Assembly (NCBI RefSeq): GCF_036010485.1
Contig: NZ_CP108568.1
Location: forward strand, 4,967,001-5,031,000
DNA from: Streptomyces sp. NBC_01198
Lineage (GTDB): Bacteria; Actinomycetota; Actinomycetes; Streptomycetales; Streptomycetaceae
DNA length: 64,000 bases
Direction of reading: 5' to 3'
The position numbers were made by a program, and so were the translations under genes. The notes under the pieces are model-generated. The model searched no databases and was not told the DNA's origin. It saw only the letters and a list, made by a program, of their open reading frames with translations. This document shows, in pieces, positions 54,937-63,248 of the stretch. Every line of letters begins with the position of its first letter. The first letter of the stretch is position 1.

Positions 54937-55554
54937 CTACAAGCCCTCCGGCCAGTTGTACGCCGAGGGCACCTGCACCTTGTCGGCCGGTGCGCCGTAG
55001 ACGACGGCGATCTCCTCGTGGGCGGCCAGCTTGATCGAGGCGGGGTCGCCGGTCTGCTCCTTGCCGTTGACAAAGACGTGCAGTTCCTTGCCACCGCCGG
55101 TCTTGAACGTGCCGAGGACGTCGTTGCCGATCGGCACGTTCCACTCGGTCATGAACTGCCCGAGGGTGAATTCGGCCTCCACGGGCGACTCGATGTGCAC
55201 GACGCCCGAGGTGTCGTGCGTGTGCAGCGGGCTGATCTGCTGCTTGGGGACGTCGATGCCGACCTCGGCGGGTACGGTCACCGCCTTGCCGTCCACGAAC
55301 ACGTCCAGGTGGCTGTGGATGTGCAGCACCTGGCCCTCCTGCCCGAGCATCGGCAGCCCCGCCGCCTTCACCCGCGCGCTGGCGTCGGGGGGCGCTGGCC
55401 AGTTCACCGACGACGCGGCCGGCTTGTTGTCGCCGCCGGCGGCACTCGCGGTGGCGGCCGTGTCCTCCTTGCTGTCGGAGCCGCACGCGGCCAGGGTCAC
55501 AGCGCCGGCCAGGACGGCCACGCCGATCGCGATGCGTCGTTTGTGCTGGGGCAT
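54937..55554 (-). CDS. His-rich secreted lipoprotein
   Basis: A 205-residue lipoprotein. The signal peptide RRIAIGVAVLAGAVTLAAC ends in a lipobox, with lipidation at Cys24. The mature domain carries VLHIHSHLDVFVDGKAVTVP (about 77-95) and SPLHTHDTSGVVHIESP (about 108-124), giving a His-rich pattern that could bind a metal, and a beta-rich ending (AAHEEIAVVYGAP). No enzyme family was recognised. It follows the dioxygenase gene by 20 bases on the same strand and should be co-transcribed. The ribosome site is weak. Confidence 0.82.
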   Translation of the reverse strand: MPQHKRRIAIGVAVLAGAVTLAACGSDSKEDTAATASAAGGDNKPAASSVNWPAPPDASARVKAAGLPMLGQEGQVLHIHSHLDVFVDGKAVTVPAEVGIDVPKQQISPLHTHDTSGVVHIESPVEAEFTLGQFMTEWNVPIGNDVLGTFKTGGGKELHVFVNGKEQTGDPASIKLAAHEEIAVVYGAPADKVQVPSAYNWPEGL

Positions 55555-55574
55555 GAGGTGAGGTGTCTTCCTGT

Positions 55575-56360
55575 TCAGCCGAGCTGGACGGAGCGCTTGG
55601 CGAGCCCCATCCAGAATCCGTCGATGATGCTGCGCTGGCTGCCGAGATCGGACTCGGCGGCGCCGAGCGTAACGAACAGTGGGGCGAAGTGCTCGGTTCG
55701 TGGGTGCGCCAGCCGACCAGCCGGCGAGGTGTGCTCGAAGTCCAGCAGCGCGTCGACATCCTGAGCGTCCAGCGCTCGCTGCCCCCAGTCGTCGAATTCC
55801 GCCGACCATGCCGGCGGCTGGGGGCCGGCATGGCGCAGGGCGGCGAGATTGTGGGTGAAGAAGCCACTGCCGACGATCAGCACGCCCTCGTCCCGCAGCG
55901 GCGCGAGCCGGCGGCCCATCTCCAGCAGTCCGGCCGGATCCAGTGTCGGCATCGAGACCTGCAGTACGGGGATGTCCGCCCGGGGGAACATCTCTACCAG
56001 CGGCACATACGCACCGTGGTCCAGGCCGCGGTCCGGTACGTCCTGCACGGGGTTGCCGGCCCGGCGCAGCAGCTTGCGCACGTCCTCGGCCAGCGCGGGC
56101 GCGCCCGGCGCCGGGTACGTTACCTCGTAGTAGTGCTCCGGAAAACCCCAGAAGTCGTACACCAGGGGCACCGTGGTGGTGGCGCCGATCGCCAGCGGGG
56201 CGTCCTCCCAGTGCGCGGAGATGACCAGCACCGCTCGAGGCCGCGGCAGACCGGCCGCCCAGGCGGCGAGCTGCCCCGGCCACACCGGGTCGTCCGCGAG
56301 CGGCGGGGCGCCGTGAGAGAGGTAGAGCGCGGGCATGCGCTCCACGGCGGCTGCGGTCAT
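55575..56360 (-). CDS. Class III extradiol ring-cleavage dioxygenase (DODA/YgiD type)
   Basis: A 261-residue protein of the LigB/4,5-DOPA dioxygenase family. Metal ligands are visible in YLSHGAPPL, LVISAHWEDAPL and GLDHGAYVPL, and the glycine-rich IVGSGFFTHNL carries a further histidine. Bacterial YgiD proteins act on catechols such as DOPA or related quinols. ATG 56360 follows GGAGGG. Two copies of TTGAANNTTCAA stand just upstream (56371 and 56412), and the MarR gene at 51684 has the same site. First gene of an operon with the lipoprotein. Confidence 0.9.
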   Translation of the reverse strand: MTAAAVERMPALYLSHGAPPLADDPVWPGQLAAWAAGLPRPRAVLVISAHWEDAPLAIGATTTVPLVYDFWGFPEHYYEVTYPAPGAPALAEDVRKLLRRAGNPVQDVPDRGLDHGAYVPLVEMFPRADIPVLQVSMPTLDPAGLLEMGRRLAPLRDEGVLIVGSGFFTHNLAALRHAGPQPPAWSAEFDDWGQRALDAQDVDALLDFEHTSPAGRLAHPRTEHFAPLFVTLGAAESDLGSQRSIIDGFWMGLAKRSVQLG

Positions 56361-56370
56361 GGCGCCCTCC

Positions 56371-56382
56371 TTGAATGTTCAA
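56371..56382 (-). promoter_or_regulatory. MarR-type operator TTGAATGTTCAA, proximal
   Basis: Matches the palindromic form TTGAANNTTCAA found upstream of the MarR gene at 52184. It lies 11 bases upstream of the dioxygenase start, next to the ribosome site, where bound repressor would block elongation or initiation. Confidence 0.6.
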
Positions 56383-56411
56383 GCGTACGGGAGGACGGTA
56401 GCGCTGCCTGA

Positions 56412-56423
56412 TTGAACCTTCAA
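56412..56423 (-). promoter_or_regulatory. MarR-type operator TTGAACCTTCAA, distal
   Basis: Second copy of TTGAANNTTCAA, 41 bases (about four helical turns) upstream of the proximal one. The spacing puts both sites on the same face of the helix, which favours cooperative binding. Confidence 0.6.
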
Positions 56424-56466
56424 ACACTGGTGCCCCTACCGCGGCTCTTCGCCGACGAGGCACCGC

Positions 56467-56985
56467 TCAGCTCAACCGCTTCTCCAGCCACGCCACGTCG
56501 TGGTAGGTGCCGAACTTCCGGCCGACCTCCTCGTACACCCCGATCTGCTGGAACCCGAAACGCTGGTGAATGCGTAGGGACGCCTCGTTGGGCAGTGTCA
56601 CGCCCGCGTACGCCCGGTGCAGGTCCTCGCCGGCCAGCGCCTCGAAGAGCGCCGTGTACAGCCGCGTGCCGACGCCTTGCCCGCTGGCATCCGGCGCCAG
56701 GTAGACGGTGGTCTCCACGGACGTCGCATAGGCGGCCTTGGGGCGGAACGGGCTGCTGGTCGCGTAGCCCAGAATCCGCCCGTCACCGCCCGACTGAGCA
56801 ACCAAGAGGCGGTGCGGGCCGTCTTCCGGGTGGGAGAGCAACCAGGGGCGGCGCTCGTCGGGGGTGAAGGGGCTGACGTCGAAAGTGATCGGCGTCTCAC
56901 GGATGTAGTGGTTGTAAATGTCGGTGAGGCCCGCCAGATCGCCCTCGTTACCCGCTCTGACCTGGACGTCCATGCGTTCCGGCAT
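56467..56985 (-). CDS. GNAT N-acetyltransferase (phosphinothricin acetyltransferase-like)
   Basis: A 172-residue GNAT protein. The region LTDIYNHYIRETPITFDVSP is characteristic of the PAT/Bar subgroup; the acetyl-CoA loop is APDASGQGVGTRLYTAL, and AGVTLPNEASLRIHQRFGF completes the fold. Phosphinothricin or a related amino compound may be the substrate, but many such proteins act on methionine sulfone or other amines. ATG 56985 follows AGAGG. Confidence 0.88.
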   Translation of the reverse strand: MPERMDVQVRAGNEGDLAGLTDIYNHYIRETPITFDVSPFTPDERRPWLLSHPEDGPHRLLVAQSGGDGRILGYATSSPFRPKAAYATSVETTVYLAPDASGQGVGTRLYTALFEALAGEDLHRAYAGVTLPNEASLRIHQRFGFQQIGVYEEVGRKFGTYHDVAWLEKRLS

Positions 56986-57049
56986 GACATGACCTCTCAA
57001 TGTGGTGAGACAGGGTACTGCATGATCATAAAAAATAGGTGACGACATG

Positions 57050-57075
57050 GGAATTGTGTCCGGATTCCAGTCGTT
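57050..57075 (+). promoter_or_regulatory. SigR-type promoter of hrdD
   Basis: GGAAT (57050-57054) is separated by exactly 18 bases from GTT (57073-57075), the SigR consensus. hrdD is an established SigR target in S. coelicolor, and the position, about 145 bases before the hrdD start, fits. An AT-rich patch at 57026-57038 is nearby. Confidence 0.8.
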
Positions 57076-57218
57076 ATCCCGAGCGGACGGGGAAAGCGCA
57101 CAGCAGAGCCGTAGAGCTACGGCAGCCAACAGATCGGCTGCGCCAGCAACTCCACGCACCGACTGTGACCGCACCTGGTCCGACAGAGACCGACCGCACC
57201 TTCGTAAAGGGAGCACGC

Positions 57219-58214
57219 ATGGCAACCCGTGCCGTCGCCCGTCGTCACGCAGGCGGGACCAGCAGCGTTCGCGCCGCAGGCGGGGAAGTAGCCGACCGCG
57301 ACCTCGTCGGCATGTACCTGGACGAGATCGCGCGTACGCCGCTGCTCGACGCCGCCCGCGAGGTCGAACTGTCCAGGGACATCGAAGCAGGCGTCTACGC
57401 CGAGCGTATCCTCGCCGCCGACCCCGAACTGCCCGCGGGTGCGGGTGGCGACATCGGCCGCGAAGAGCTCGAGGCCCTGGTGGCCGCGGGCGAGAACGCC
57501 AAGGACGTCTTCATCCGCTCCAACCTGCGGCTCGTCGTGGCCGTCGCCCGACGCTACCCCCGCAGCGGTCTGCCGCTGCTCGACCTGATCCAGGAGGGGA
57601 ACGCCGGCCTTGTCCGCGCCGTTGAGAAGTTCGACTACGCCAAGGGCTTCAAGTTCTCCACCTACGCGACGTGGTGGATCAGGCAGGCCATCACCAGGTC
57701 CATCGCCGACCAGTCCCGCACCATCAGGCTGCCGGTACACCTGGTCGAGGAGCTGGGCCGGATCCGGCGCGTGCAGCGCGAGTTCAACCGCGAGCATGGC
57801 CGCGATGCCGAGCCCGCCGAGATCGCCAAGGAACTGGCATCTACTCCGGAACGCGTTTCGGACGTGCTGGACTGGGCACGTGATCCGGTGTCGCTGAATA
57901 TGTCGGTGGACGCCGAGGGCGAGACCGAATTCGGTGACCTGGTCGAGGACGGCGCAGCGCCGTCCCCGGAGGACTCGGTGCTGGTGATGCTGCGCCGAGA
58001 GGAGCTGGACGGACTGATCGACCGGCTCGATGACCGCACCGCCTCCATCATCCGGGCCCGCTACGGCATCGTGGACGGCCGCGAGCGCACTTTGACCGAG
58101 GTCGGCAAGGAGCACGGTCTGACCCGCGAACGCATCCGCCAGATCGAAAAGCACGCGCTCGCCGATCTCAAGCGGATGGCCCGCGCGACCGGCCTGGACT
58201 ACGAAGCCGCCTGA
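57219..58214 (+). CDS. hrdD: Principal-type sigma factor HrdD
   Basis: A 331-residue sigma-70 family factor lacking region 1.1. Region 1.2 (DLVGMYLDEIARTPLL), region 2 (SNLRLVVAVARRYPRSGLPLL, ATWWIRQAITRSIADQSRTIRLP), region 3 (DAEPAEIAKELASTPERVSDVLDWARDPVSL) and region 4 (RTASIIRARYGIVDGRERTLTEVG, LTRERIRQIEKHAL) are all present. S. coelicolor HrdD has 332 residues. ATG 57219 follows AAAGGGAG. HrdD is dispensable and stress-induced in S. coelicolor. A SigR-type promoter is upstream. Confidence 0.93.
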   Translation: MATRAVARRHAGGTSSVRAAGGEVADRDLVGMYLDEIARTPLLDAAREVELSRDIEAGVYAERILAADPELPAGAGGDIGREELEALVAAGENAKDVFIRSNLRLVVAVARRYPRSGLPLLDLIQEGNAGLVRAVEKFDYAKGFKFSTYATWWIRQAITRSIADQSRTIRLPVHLVEELGRIRRVQREFNREHGRDAEPAEIAKELASTPERVSDVLDWARDPVSLNMSVDAEGETEFGDLVEDGAAPSPEDSVLVMLRREELDGLIDRLDDRTASIIRARYGIVDGRERTLTEVGKEHGLTRERIRQIEKHALADLKRMARATGLDYEAA

Positions 58215-58380
58215 CAATTCCACAACGCTGGTCCGCATACGGACCGGCCCCACATACCCGGACCCCGGTGCATCCCCCCCGCGCCGGGGTTCGGCCTGTC
58301 CCGCCCACCCCGCCCGGCCGGATTCACCACACGGGTGCCGCTCGACCTGCCCGGCCAGAGGGGGTGAGACTCTTCCTGAC

Positions 58381-59127
58381 ATGACTGACGACAGCGTCGA
58401 CGCCGAGGCGGGAGGCGGCCCGCGGCCGCACCCCGACGAGCCGCACCACGAAGGGCTGAGCACCCGGCTGAACTGGCTTCGCGCCGCCGTCCTCGGAGCC
58501 AACGACGGCATCGTCTCCACCGCAGGCCTGGTCGTGGGTGTCGCCGGCGCCACCAGCTCACGATCGGCGCTCCTGACCGCGGGGCTGGCCGGGCTGATGG
58601 CGGGGTCGCTGTCGATGGCCGCGGGGGAGTACGTGTCGGTGAGCACCCAGCGGGACTCCGAGCAGGCCGCCCTCGCCCTGGAGCGCGAAGAACTCGCCTC
58701 CACTCCACAGGCCGAGCTGGAAGAGCTCACCGGGTTGCTGGAGGGCCTCGGCATCACCCACGACCTGGCACACCAGGTCGCCGAGCAACTGACCGCCCGC
58801 GACGCCCTCGGCGCACACGCCCGCGTCGAACTCGGCATCGACCCGGACGTGCTCGCCAACCCCTGGCACGCCGCCTGGGCCAGCTTCATCTCCTTCACCG
58901 CGGGCGCGCTGCTGCCCCTGTTGGCCATCGTGCTGCCACCGCACGAATGGCGACTGACAGTCACCGTGCTCTCCGTGCTGGCCGCGCTGACCGCCTGCGG
59001 CTGGATCAGTGCCCGGCTCGGGAACGCACCAGCACGCCCCGCCATCGCGCGCAACGTGGCCGGCGGCGCGATCGCTATGGCCGTGACCTACGCGGTGGGC
59101 CTACTGCTCGGTGCGGCAGGCGTCTGA
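58381..59127 (+). CDS. VIT1/CCC1-family iron/manganese transporter
   Basis: A 248-residue membrane protein. NWLRAAVLGANDGIVSTAGLVVGVAGAT and AGLAGLMAGSLSMAAGEYVSVSTQRD are the family signature (a glycine-rich first pair of helices with conserved Asp, Glu); three more helices lie at about 165-248. VIT/CCC1 proteins export or sequester Fe2+ or Mn2+. The metal-binding cytoplasmic segment (about residues 90-150) is present. ATG 58381 is used; the ribosome site is weak. Located behind hrdD, but with 166 bases and a small GGTCCG/CGGACC hairpin between. Confidence 0.9.
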   Translation: MTDDSVDAEAGGGPRPHPDEPHHEGLSTRLNWLRAAVLGANDGIVSTAGLVVGVAGATSSRSALLTAGLAGLMAGSLSMAAGEYVSVSTQRDSEQAALALEREELASTPQAELEELTGLLEGLGITHDLAHQVAEQLTARDALGAHARVELGIDPDVLANPWHAAWASFISFTAGALLPLLAIVLPPHEWRLTVTVLSVLAALTACGWISARLGNAPARPAIARNVAGGAIAMAVTYAVGLLLGAAGV

Positions 59128-59251
59128 ACGGGCCGCCGGCCTGCGCACCGCCGGCCCGCACTGGTATCCGTAGCCGGGAACCCGGCCACGCCGACCACCT
59201 CGGTGAGCGGGGCCACCTCCGGACCACCACCGTCGGCCTGCCGTGCCCGAC

Positions 59252-60418
59252 TCAGGGGGTGCCCGGCGACCCCGCGGGTTCCAGCAAGCCGGTGACCAAG
59301 AACCCCTCGAGCCGCTCCACGTAGGGCGCGATGTCGATGCCCTGTGCCGCGAGCCAGCCGTCCGCGTAGTACTTCTCCAGATAGCGCTCACCCGGGTCGC
59401 ACAGCAGCCCGACGACGCTGCCGTGCTCGCCGCGCGTGCGCATCTCCGCGATGATCCGGAACGCGGCCCACAGCCCCGTGCCGGTGGAAGCACCCGCGCG
59501 GCGGCCGAGCAGTCGTTCAAGGACCCGCACGCTCGCGATCGACGCCGCGTCCGGGACCCGCATCATGCGGTCGATGGCGCCCGGCACGAAACTCGGCTCC
59601 ACGCGCTGGCGGCCGATCCCCTCGATCCGCGAGCCGGTGGCGGTGGTGGCCGTCGGGTCGCCGTCCCGCCAGCTCGGGAAGAACGCCGAATTCTCCGGAT
59701 CCGCCACGCAGATGCCGGTGGTCGCCTGCGCATAACGTACATACCTGGCGAGAGTCGCCGACGTCCCCCCGGTCCCCGCGGTCGCCACGATCCAAGCCGG
59801 CACCGGGTGACGTTCGGCCGCCAACTGGCGGAAGATCGACTCGGCGATGTTGTTGTTGCCTCGCCAGTCCGTCGCCCTCTCCGCGTACGTGAACTGGTCC
59901 ATGTAGTGGCCGCCGGTCTCTGCCGCCAGCCGGGTCGCCGCCCCGTACACCTGGCCCGGGTCGTCCACCAGATGGCATCGGCCACCGTGGAACTCGATGA
60001 GATCCACTTTCGCTTGCACGGTCCCGCGGGCCATCACGGCCACAAAGGGGGCACCGATCAGCCGCGCGAAATAGGCCTCCGACACTGCCGTCGACCCACT
60101 GGACGCCTCGATCACCGGCCGCCCCGGGCGGATCCAGCCGTTGCACAGGGCGTACAGGAACAGCGAACGGGCCAGGCGGTGCTTCAGGGACCCGGTCGGG
60201 TGGGTCGACTCGTCCTTCAGATAGAGGTCGATTCCCCACTGCGTCGGCAGCGGCACGGACAGCAAATGGGTATCGGCGGACCGGTTCGCGTCCGCCTGGA
60301 CCTTCCCCACGGCCTCGCTCAACCAGCGGCGGTACGCGGGGTCGCTTCGGTCGACGTCCGCCTCCGTCAGCGGATGGGGAGGAGCGCCGGCCTGCTGTGG
60401 TGGTTCTGGTGCGTGCAT
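59252..60418 (-). CDS. PLP-dependent cysteine synthase-family enzyme (Cds1-like)
   Basis: A 388-residue fold-type II PLP enzyme. LKDESTHPTGSLKHRLARSLF contains the Schiff-base lysine, EASSGSTAVSEAYFA the substrate loop, and ATAGTGGTSATLARYVR the glycine-rich phosphate-binding loop. The combination resembles the Cds1-type L-cysteine desulfhydrase of mycobacteria, which releases hydrogen sulfide, ammonia and pyruvate from cysteine; sequence alone does not exclude cysteine synthase. ATG 60418 is used. TATACC ends 7 bases before it, so the message may be leaderless. Confidence 0.85.
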   Translation of the reverse strand: MHAPEPPQQAGAPPHPLTEADVDRSDPAYRRWLSEAVGKVQADANRSADTHLLSVPLPTQWGIDLYLKDESTHPTGSLKHRLARSLFLYALCNGWIRPGRPVIEASSGSTAVSEAYFARLIGAPFVAVMARGTVQAKVDLIEFHGGRCHLVDDPGQVYGAATRLAAETGGHYMDQFTYAERATDWRGNNNIAESIFRQLAAERHPVPAWIVATAGTGGTSATLARYVRYAQATTGICVADPENSAFFPSWRDGDPTATTATGSRIEGIGRQRVEPSFVPGAIDRMMRVPDAASIASVRVLERLLGRRAGASTGTGLWAAFRIIAEMRTRGEHGSVVGLLCDPGERYLEKYYADGWLAAQGIDIAPYVERLEGFLVTGLLEPAGSPGTP

Positions 60419-60531
60419 GGGGCCAGGTATATCCGTCCTGCTGCGTCAAACGGACACTTGGGGTATCTCCCCCCACTCGCTTGGGTGCCGGGGCGGCCCG
60501 GCGACCTGGCGTGGCACCGTACGCTTGCGGC

Positions 60532-60837
60532 ATGAGCAGCGTCGCGGACTCCGAGCCCACCTCAGCCACAGGCGGGTCCGCCGACCCCGGTGCGCGCACC
60601 GGATCCGGATCCGACTCCGATGGCCTGCCAGATCCCTCGGCTGACCGGTCGGAGGCGCCGGCCGATGCCGCGGCAGCGCCGCGTGCGACACCCGCGACCA
60701 CCGGGCTCGTCTTCGACGACCCACTAGACCGCCCGTCCTCGGACGACACCGATCGCGGCTGGGGTGAATCAGCGGCGGGCTCGGGGGACGACGACTTCAC
60801 GCGCTTCCTCAGCGAGAAGCCGCCGCACCACCTCTGA
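60532..60837 (+). CDS. Small acidic actinobacterial protein of unknown function
   Basis: A 101-residue, strongly acidic, largely disordered protein. The N-terminal half is Ser/Ala/Asp-rich; the C-terminal DDTDRGWGE followed by DDDFTRFLSEKPPHHL is a conserved-looking motif I recall from small Streptomyces proteins. ATG 60532 is preceded by TACGCT 6 bases upstream, so the transcript may be leaderless. No function is assigned. Confidence 0.65.
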   Translation: MSSVADSEPTSATGGSADPGARTGSGSDSDGLPDPSADRSEAPADAAAAPRATPATTGLVFDDPLDRPSSDDTDRGWGESAAGSGDDDFTRFLSEKPPHHL

Positions 60838-60859
60838 ATCCGCGCGGTCCCTTCTGCGA

Positions 60860-61333
60860 TCAGCCCGTGCCACCCGATCGTGGAGCCACCAGCGCGTCGC
60901 GGATGTCGTGAAGCACCATGGTCTCCTCCGCCTCCTCTGACACCGGTTCCACTTCCTCCACCGGCCGATGCCGTGCCGCGCGACGCGCCAGGTAGCGGGC
61001 CATCGGAAGCACCATCAGGAAGTACACGAGCGCGGCGGTGATCGGGAACGTGAGCGCCGCGCTCAGCACAGAACTCCACAGGATGTGGATACCGTTGGTT
61101 ACGTCGCCCTTGTCGTTGACCCCGCATGGGCCCTTGGGACAGGACGAATAGCCAGCGCGGTCCTTCGTACCGAAGGCACCAACCAACGGGTTGATGAGTC
61201 CGTTGTCCACGGAATTCACGACGCTGCTGAACGCGGCCCCGATAACGATCGTGACCGCCAGGTCGATCACGTTCCCCCGCAAGACGAATTCCTTGAGGTC
61301 CGCCAGCAGGCTCCGCTTGCCCGCGCTGCTCAT
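60860..61333 (-). CDS. mscL: Large-conductance mechanosensitive channel MscL
   Basis: A 157-residue channel with two transmembrane helices. The N-terminal LLADLKEFVLRGNVIDLAVTIVIGAAFSS is the typical MscL start with the pore-lining helix TM1; TM2 is ITAALVYFLMVLPMARYLA, and the C-terminal tail is acidic. MscL opens under hypoosmotic shock. The periplasmic loop contains two cysteines (SSCPKGPCG), as in actinobacterial homologues. ATG 61333 follows AGAGGAA. A perfect inverted repeat lies 28 bases upstream. Confidence 0.93.
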   Translation of the reverse strand: MSSAGKRSLLADLKEFVLRGNVIDLAVTIVIGAAFSSVVNSVDNGLINPLVGAFGTKDRAGYSSCPKGPCGVNDKGDVTNGIHILWSSVLSAALTFPITAALVYFLMVLPMARYLARRAARHRPVEEVEPVSEEAEETMVLHDIRDALVAPRSGGTG

Positions 61334-61360
61334 TGACGTTCCTCTTCCCTGCTGCCGGCC

Positions 61361-61383
61361 TAGCGGAATGGACAATTCCGCTA
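61361..61383 (-). promoter_or_regulatory. Perfect 9-bp inverted repeat upstream of mscL
   Basis: TAGCGGAAT (61361-61369) and ATTCCGCTA (61375-61383) flank a 5-base spacer. On the minus strand TATAGC (61385-61380) overlaps its edge as a possible -10 box. It is followed by the ribosome site and start of mscL, so it may be an operator or a leader hairpin. Confidence 0.55.
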
Positions 61384-61435
61384 TAGAAGGCAATCCGGGG
61401 TCGACCTGTCCAATCGCCTTTCACGAAGGGGTGAT

Positions 61436-62116
61436 TCAGCACAGTGACACCGCCAGCGGCGACGACACGGCGGCGCCGGACAGTGCGGCTGCGATACGTC
61501 GGGGCACGGCGAGGACGACCAGTGCTCCACCCGCGGTTCCGGCGTCCGGGGCGGCGGACGGCAGGTCGCTTTCCGCCGAGGCGGCGGGCGCGACCTGCCC
61601 ATCGGGCTGCTCCGGAACGGCGACCACGGGCACCGCGGACGCCACCACCCGCGCGGCTGCGAGCACGTCCACCCGGTCACCAGGCTGCAGCAGCCGTACC
61701 GCGGCCGCATCGGTGATCCGCACCGGCGCCTTGACGATCTCGTCTGCGGCGTCGCGGACTCCACGGCCCGCCGCCGGAGCATGCGTCGCGGGATCTCGTA
61801 CGGTCACCGGCCTATGCGGCGGGGAGCCATGGGTTGCCGACACCGCCAAAGCGGCAGCCACCACGGCAAGGCCGACCACGAGGGGCCTGCGCCTGAGCCG
61901 AGACGGGCGGGGGAACAGACGCCGGCCACCGCGTCTTCCGGCCCTGATCGGAGGGAAGAGGGGGACCGTGCAGCGAGGAGGCGTGTACGGCTCCGGGGCG
62001 GCCAGAGACGAGGACGGTGGCGGCTCTGGCTGAGCGGCGGCCGGCCGTGAGAAAAGGGAGAGATCGAAGCGTCCGGAAGCAGCGGCCGGAACTGGGGCGG
62101 GCGCGGATGTCCGCAT
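61436..62116 (-). CDS. SAF-domain protein, CpaB/RcpC-like
   Basis: A 226-residue protein. Pro/Arg-rich N-terminus (about 70 residues), one transmembrane helix (PLVVGLAVVAAALAVSA), then a domain resembling SAF/RcpC (AVRLLQPGDRVDVLAAARVV, ALVVLAVPRRIAAALSG). RcpC/CpaB proteins help assemble Flp/Tad pili; related isolated proteins are common in Streptomyces next to mscL or mtnP, as I recall, without pilus genes. It is 102 bases upstream of mscL on the same strand. ATG 62116 has only a weak ribosome site (GGTGG). Confidence 0.72.
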   Translation of the reverse strand: MRTSAPAPVPAAASGRFDLSLFSRPAAAQPEPPPSSSLAAPEPYTPPRCTVPLFPPIRAGRRGGRRLFPRPSRLRRRPLVVGLAVVAAALAVSATHGSPPHRPVTVRDPATHAPAAGRGVRDAADEIVKAPVRITDAAAVRLLQPGDRVDVLAAARVVASAVPVVAVPEQPDGQVAPAASAESDLPSAAPDAGTAGGALVVLAVPRRIAAALSGAAVSSPLAVSLC

Positions 62117-62288
62117 GAGGAATCACCACCGGATGGAAGGGGCATCGACCGGATATTCGGTCGATGCCCCCACCATCGCGCAGATCGAAGGCACCGCGGC
62201 CGGCCCCTGTGGATAACTCCGCACCTGTGGATAACTGCGGAATCGTCAGCCTGCTCCAGGTCCAGGTGGACGCCGAGGCGGCCGCCGG

Positions 62289-63146
62289 TTACGGCAGCGT
62301 GATGCCCGGATCCTGTCCGCCCAGCGCCTCCACGCACAGGCACTTGCGCTCGTCGTTGCCGGGCAGCGCTCCGATCACCTCGAAGAGCACGTCCCGCATG
62401 CGCCCCACGTTCGCCGCGAAGACCTCCAGGACTTCCTCATGGGCGACGCCCTCGCCGGTGTCCGCACCCGCGTCGAGGTCGGTGACCAGCGTCAGGGACG
62501 TGTAGCAGAGGCCGAGCTCCCGAGCCAGGACCGCCTCGGGGTGACCGGTCATACCGACCACCGACCAGCCCTGGGCCGCGTGCCACAACGATTCCGCGCG
62601 GGTGGAGAAGCGAGGTCCTTCCACAACGACAAGGGTCCCGCCGGCCACGGCTTCCCACCCGGTCGCCCGAGCTGTGTTCACCGCGACCTTCCGGCCTACC
62701 GGGCAGTAAGGGTCGGCGAATGTCACGTGCACGACATTGGGCACCTGGCCGTCCGACCGGGCCTCTCCGTCGAAGTACGACTGCGCTCGCGATTTCGTAC
62801 GGTCCACGAGCTGGTCGGGCACGAGCAAGGTGCCGGGACCGTACTCGGCGCGCAGGCCGCCGACCGCGCACGGGCCGAGGACCTGACGGACTCCGACTGA
62901 GCGCAGCGCCCACAGGTTCGCCCGGTAGTTGATCTTGTGCGGTGGCAGGTGATGGTCGCGGCCGTGCCGGGGCAGGAACGCCACCCGGCGGCCGGAGACG
63001 GTTCCGAGGAAGAGGGAGTCGCTGGCCGGCCCGTAGGGGGTGTCGACCGTGATCTCGGTCACGTCGTCTAGGAATGAATAGAAGCCCGACCCGCCGATCA
63101 CGCCGATCTCGGCCTGCTCCTGGGTCGCGTCGCTGCTCTGCACCAT
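62289..63146 (-). CDS. mtnP: S-methyl-5'-thioadenosine phosphorylase
   Basis: A 285-residue purine nucleoside phosphorylase of the MTAP family. IGVIGGSGFYSFL (phosphate loop), FLPRHGRDHHLPPHKINYRANLWAL, VVVEGPRFSTRAES and VGMTGHPEAVLARELGLCY are family signatures. It splits methylthioadenosine with phosphate for methionine salvage. ATG 63146 follows AAGGTGATC. The C-terminus is about 15 residues longer than usual, with two cysteines (ERKCLCVE). Confidence 0.92.
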   Translation of the reverse strand: MVQSSDATQEQAEIGVIGGSGFYSFLDDVTEITVDTPYGPASDSLFLGTVSGRRVAFLPRHGRDHHLPPHKINYRANLWALRSVGVRQVLGPCAVGGLRAEYGPGTLLVPDQLVDRTKSRAQSYFDGEARSDGQVPNVVHVTFADPYCPVGRKVAVNTARATGWEAVAGGTLVVVEGPRFSTRAESLWHAAQGWSVVGMTGHPEAVLARELGLCYTSLTLVTDLDAGADTGEGVAHEEVLEVFAANVGRMRDVLFEVIGALPGNDERKCLCVEALGGQDPGITLP

Positions 63147-63248
63147 GATGATCACCTTAGGCCGGGCGGGGAACACGACGAACCCCCGTCGTCCAAGCGA
63201 CGGAGGTTCGTAGGGTTCAGCGGATGCGGCAGTTCGTTGCCAATGGCC

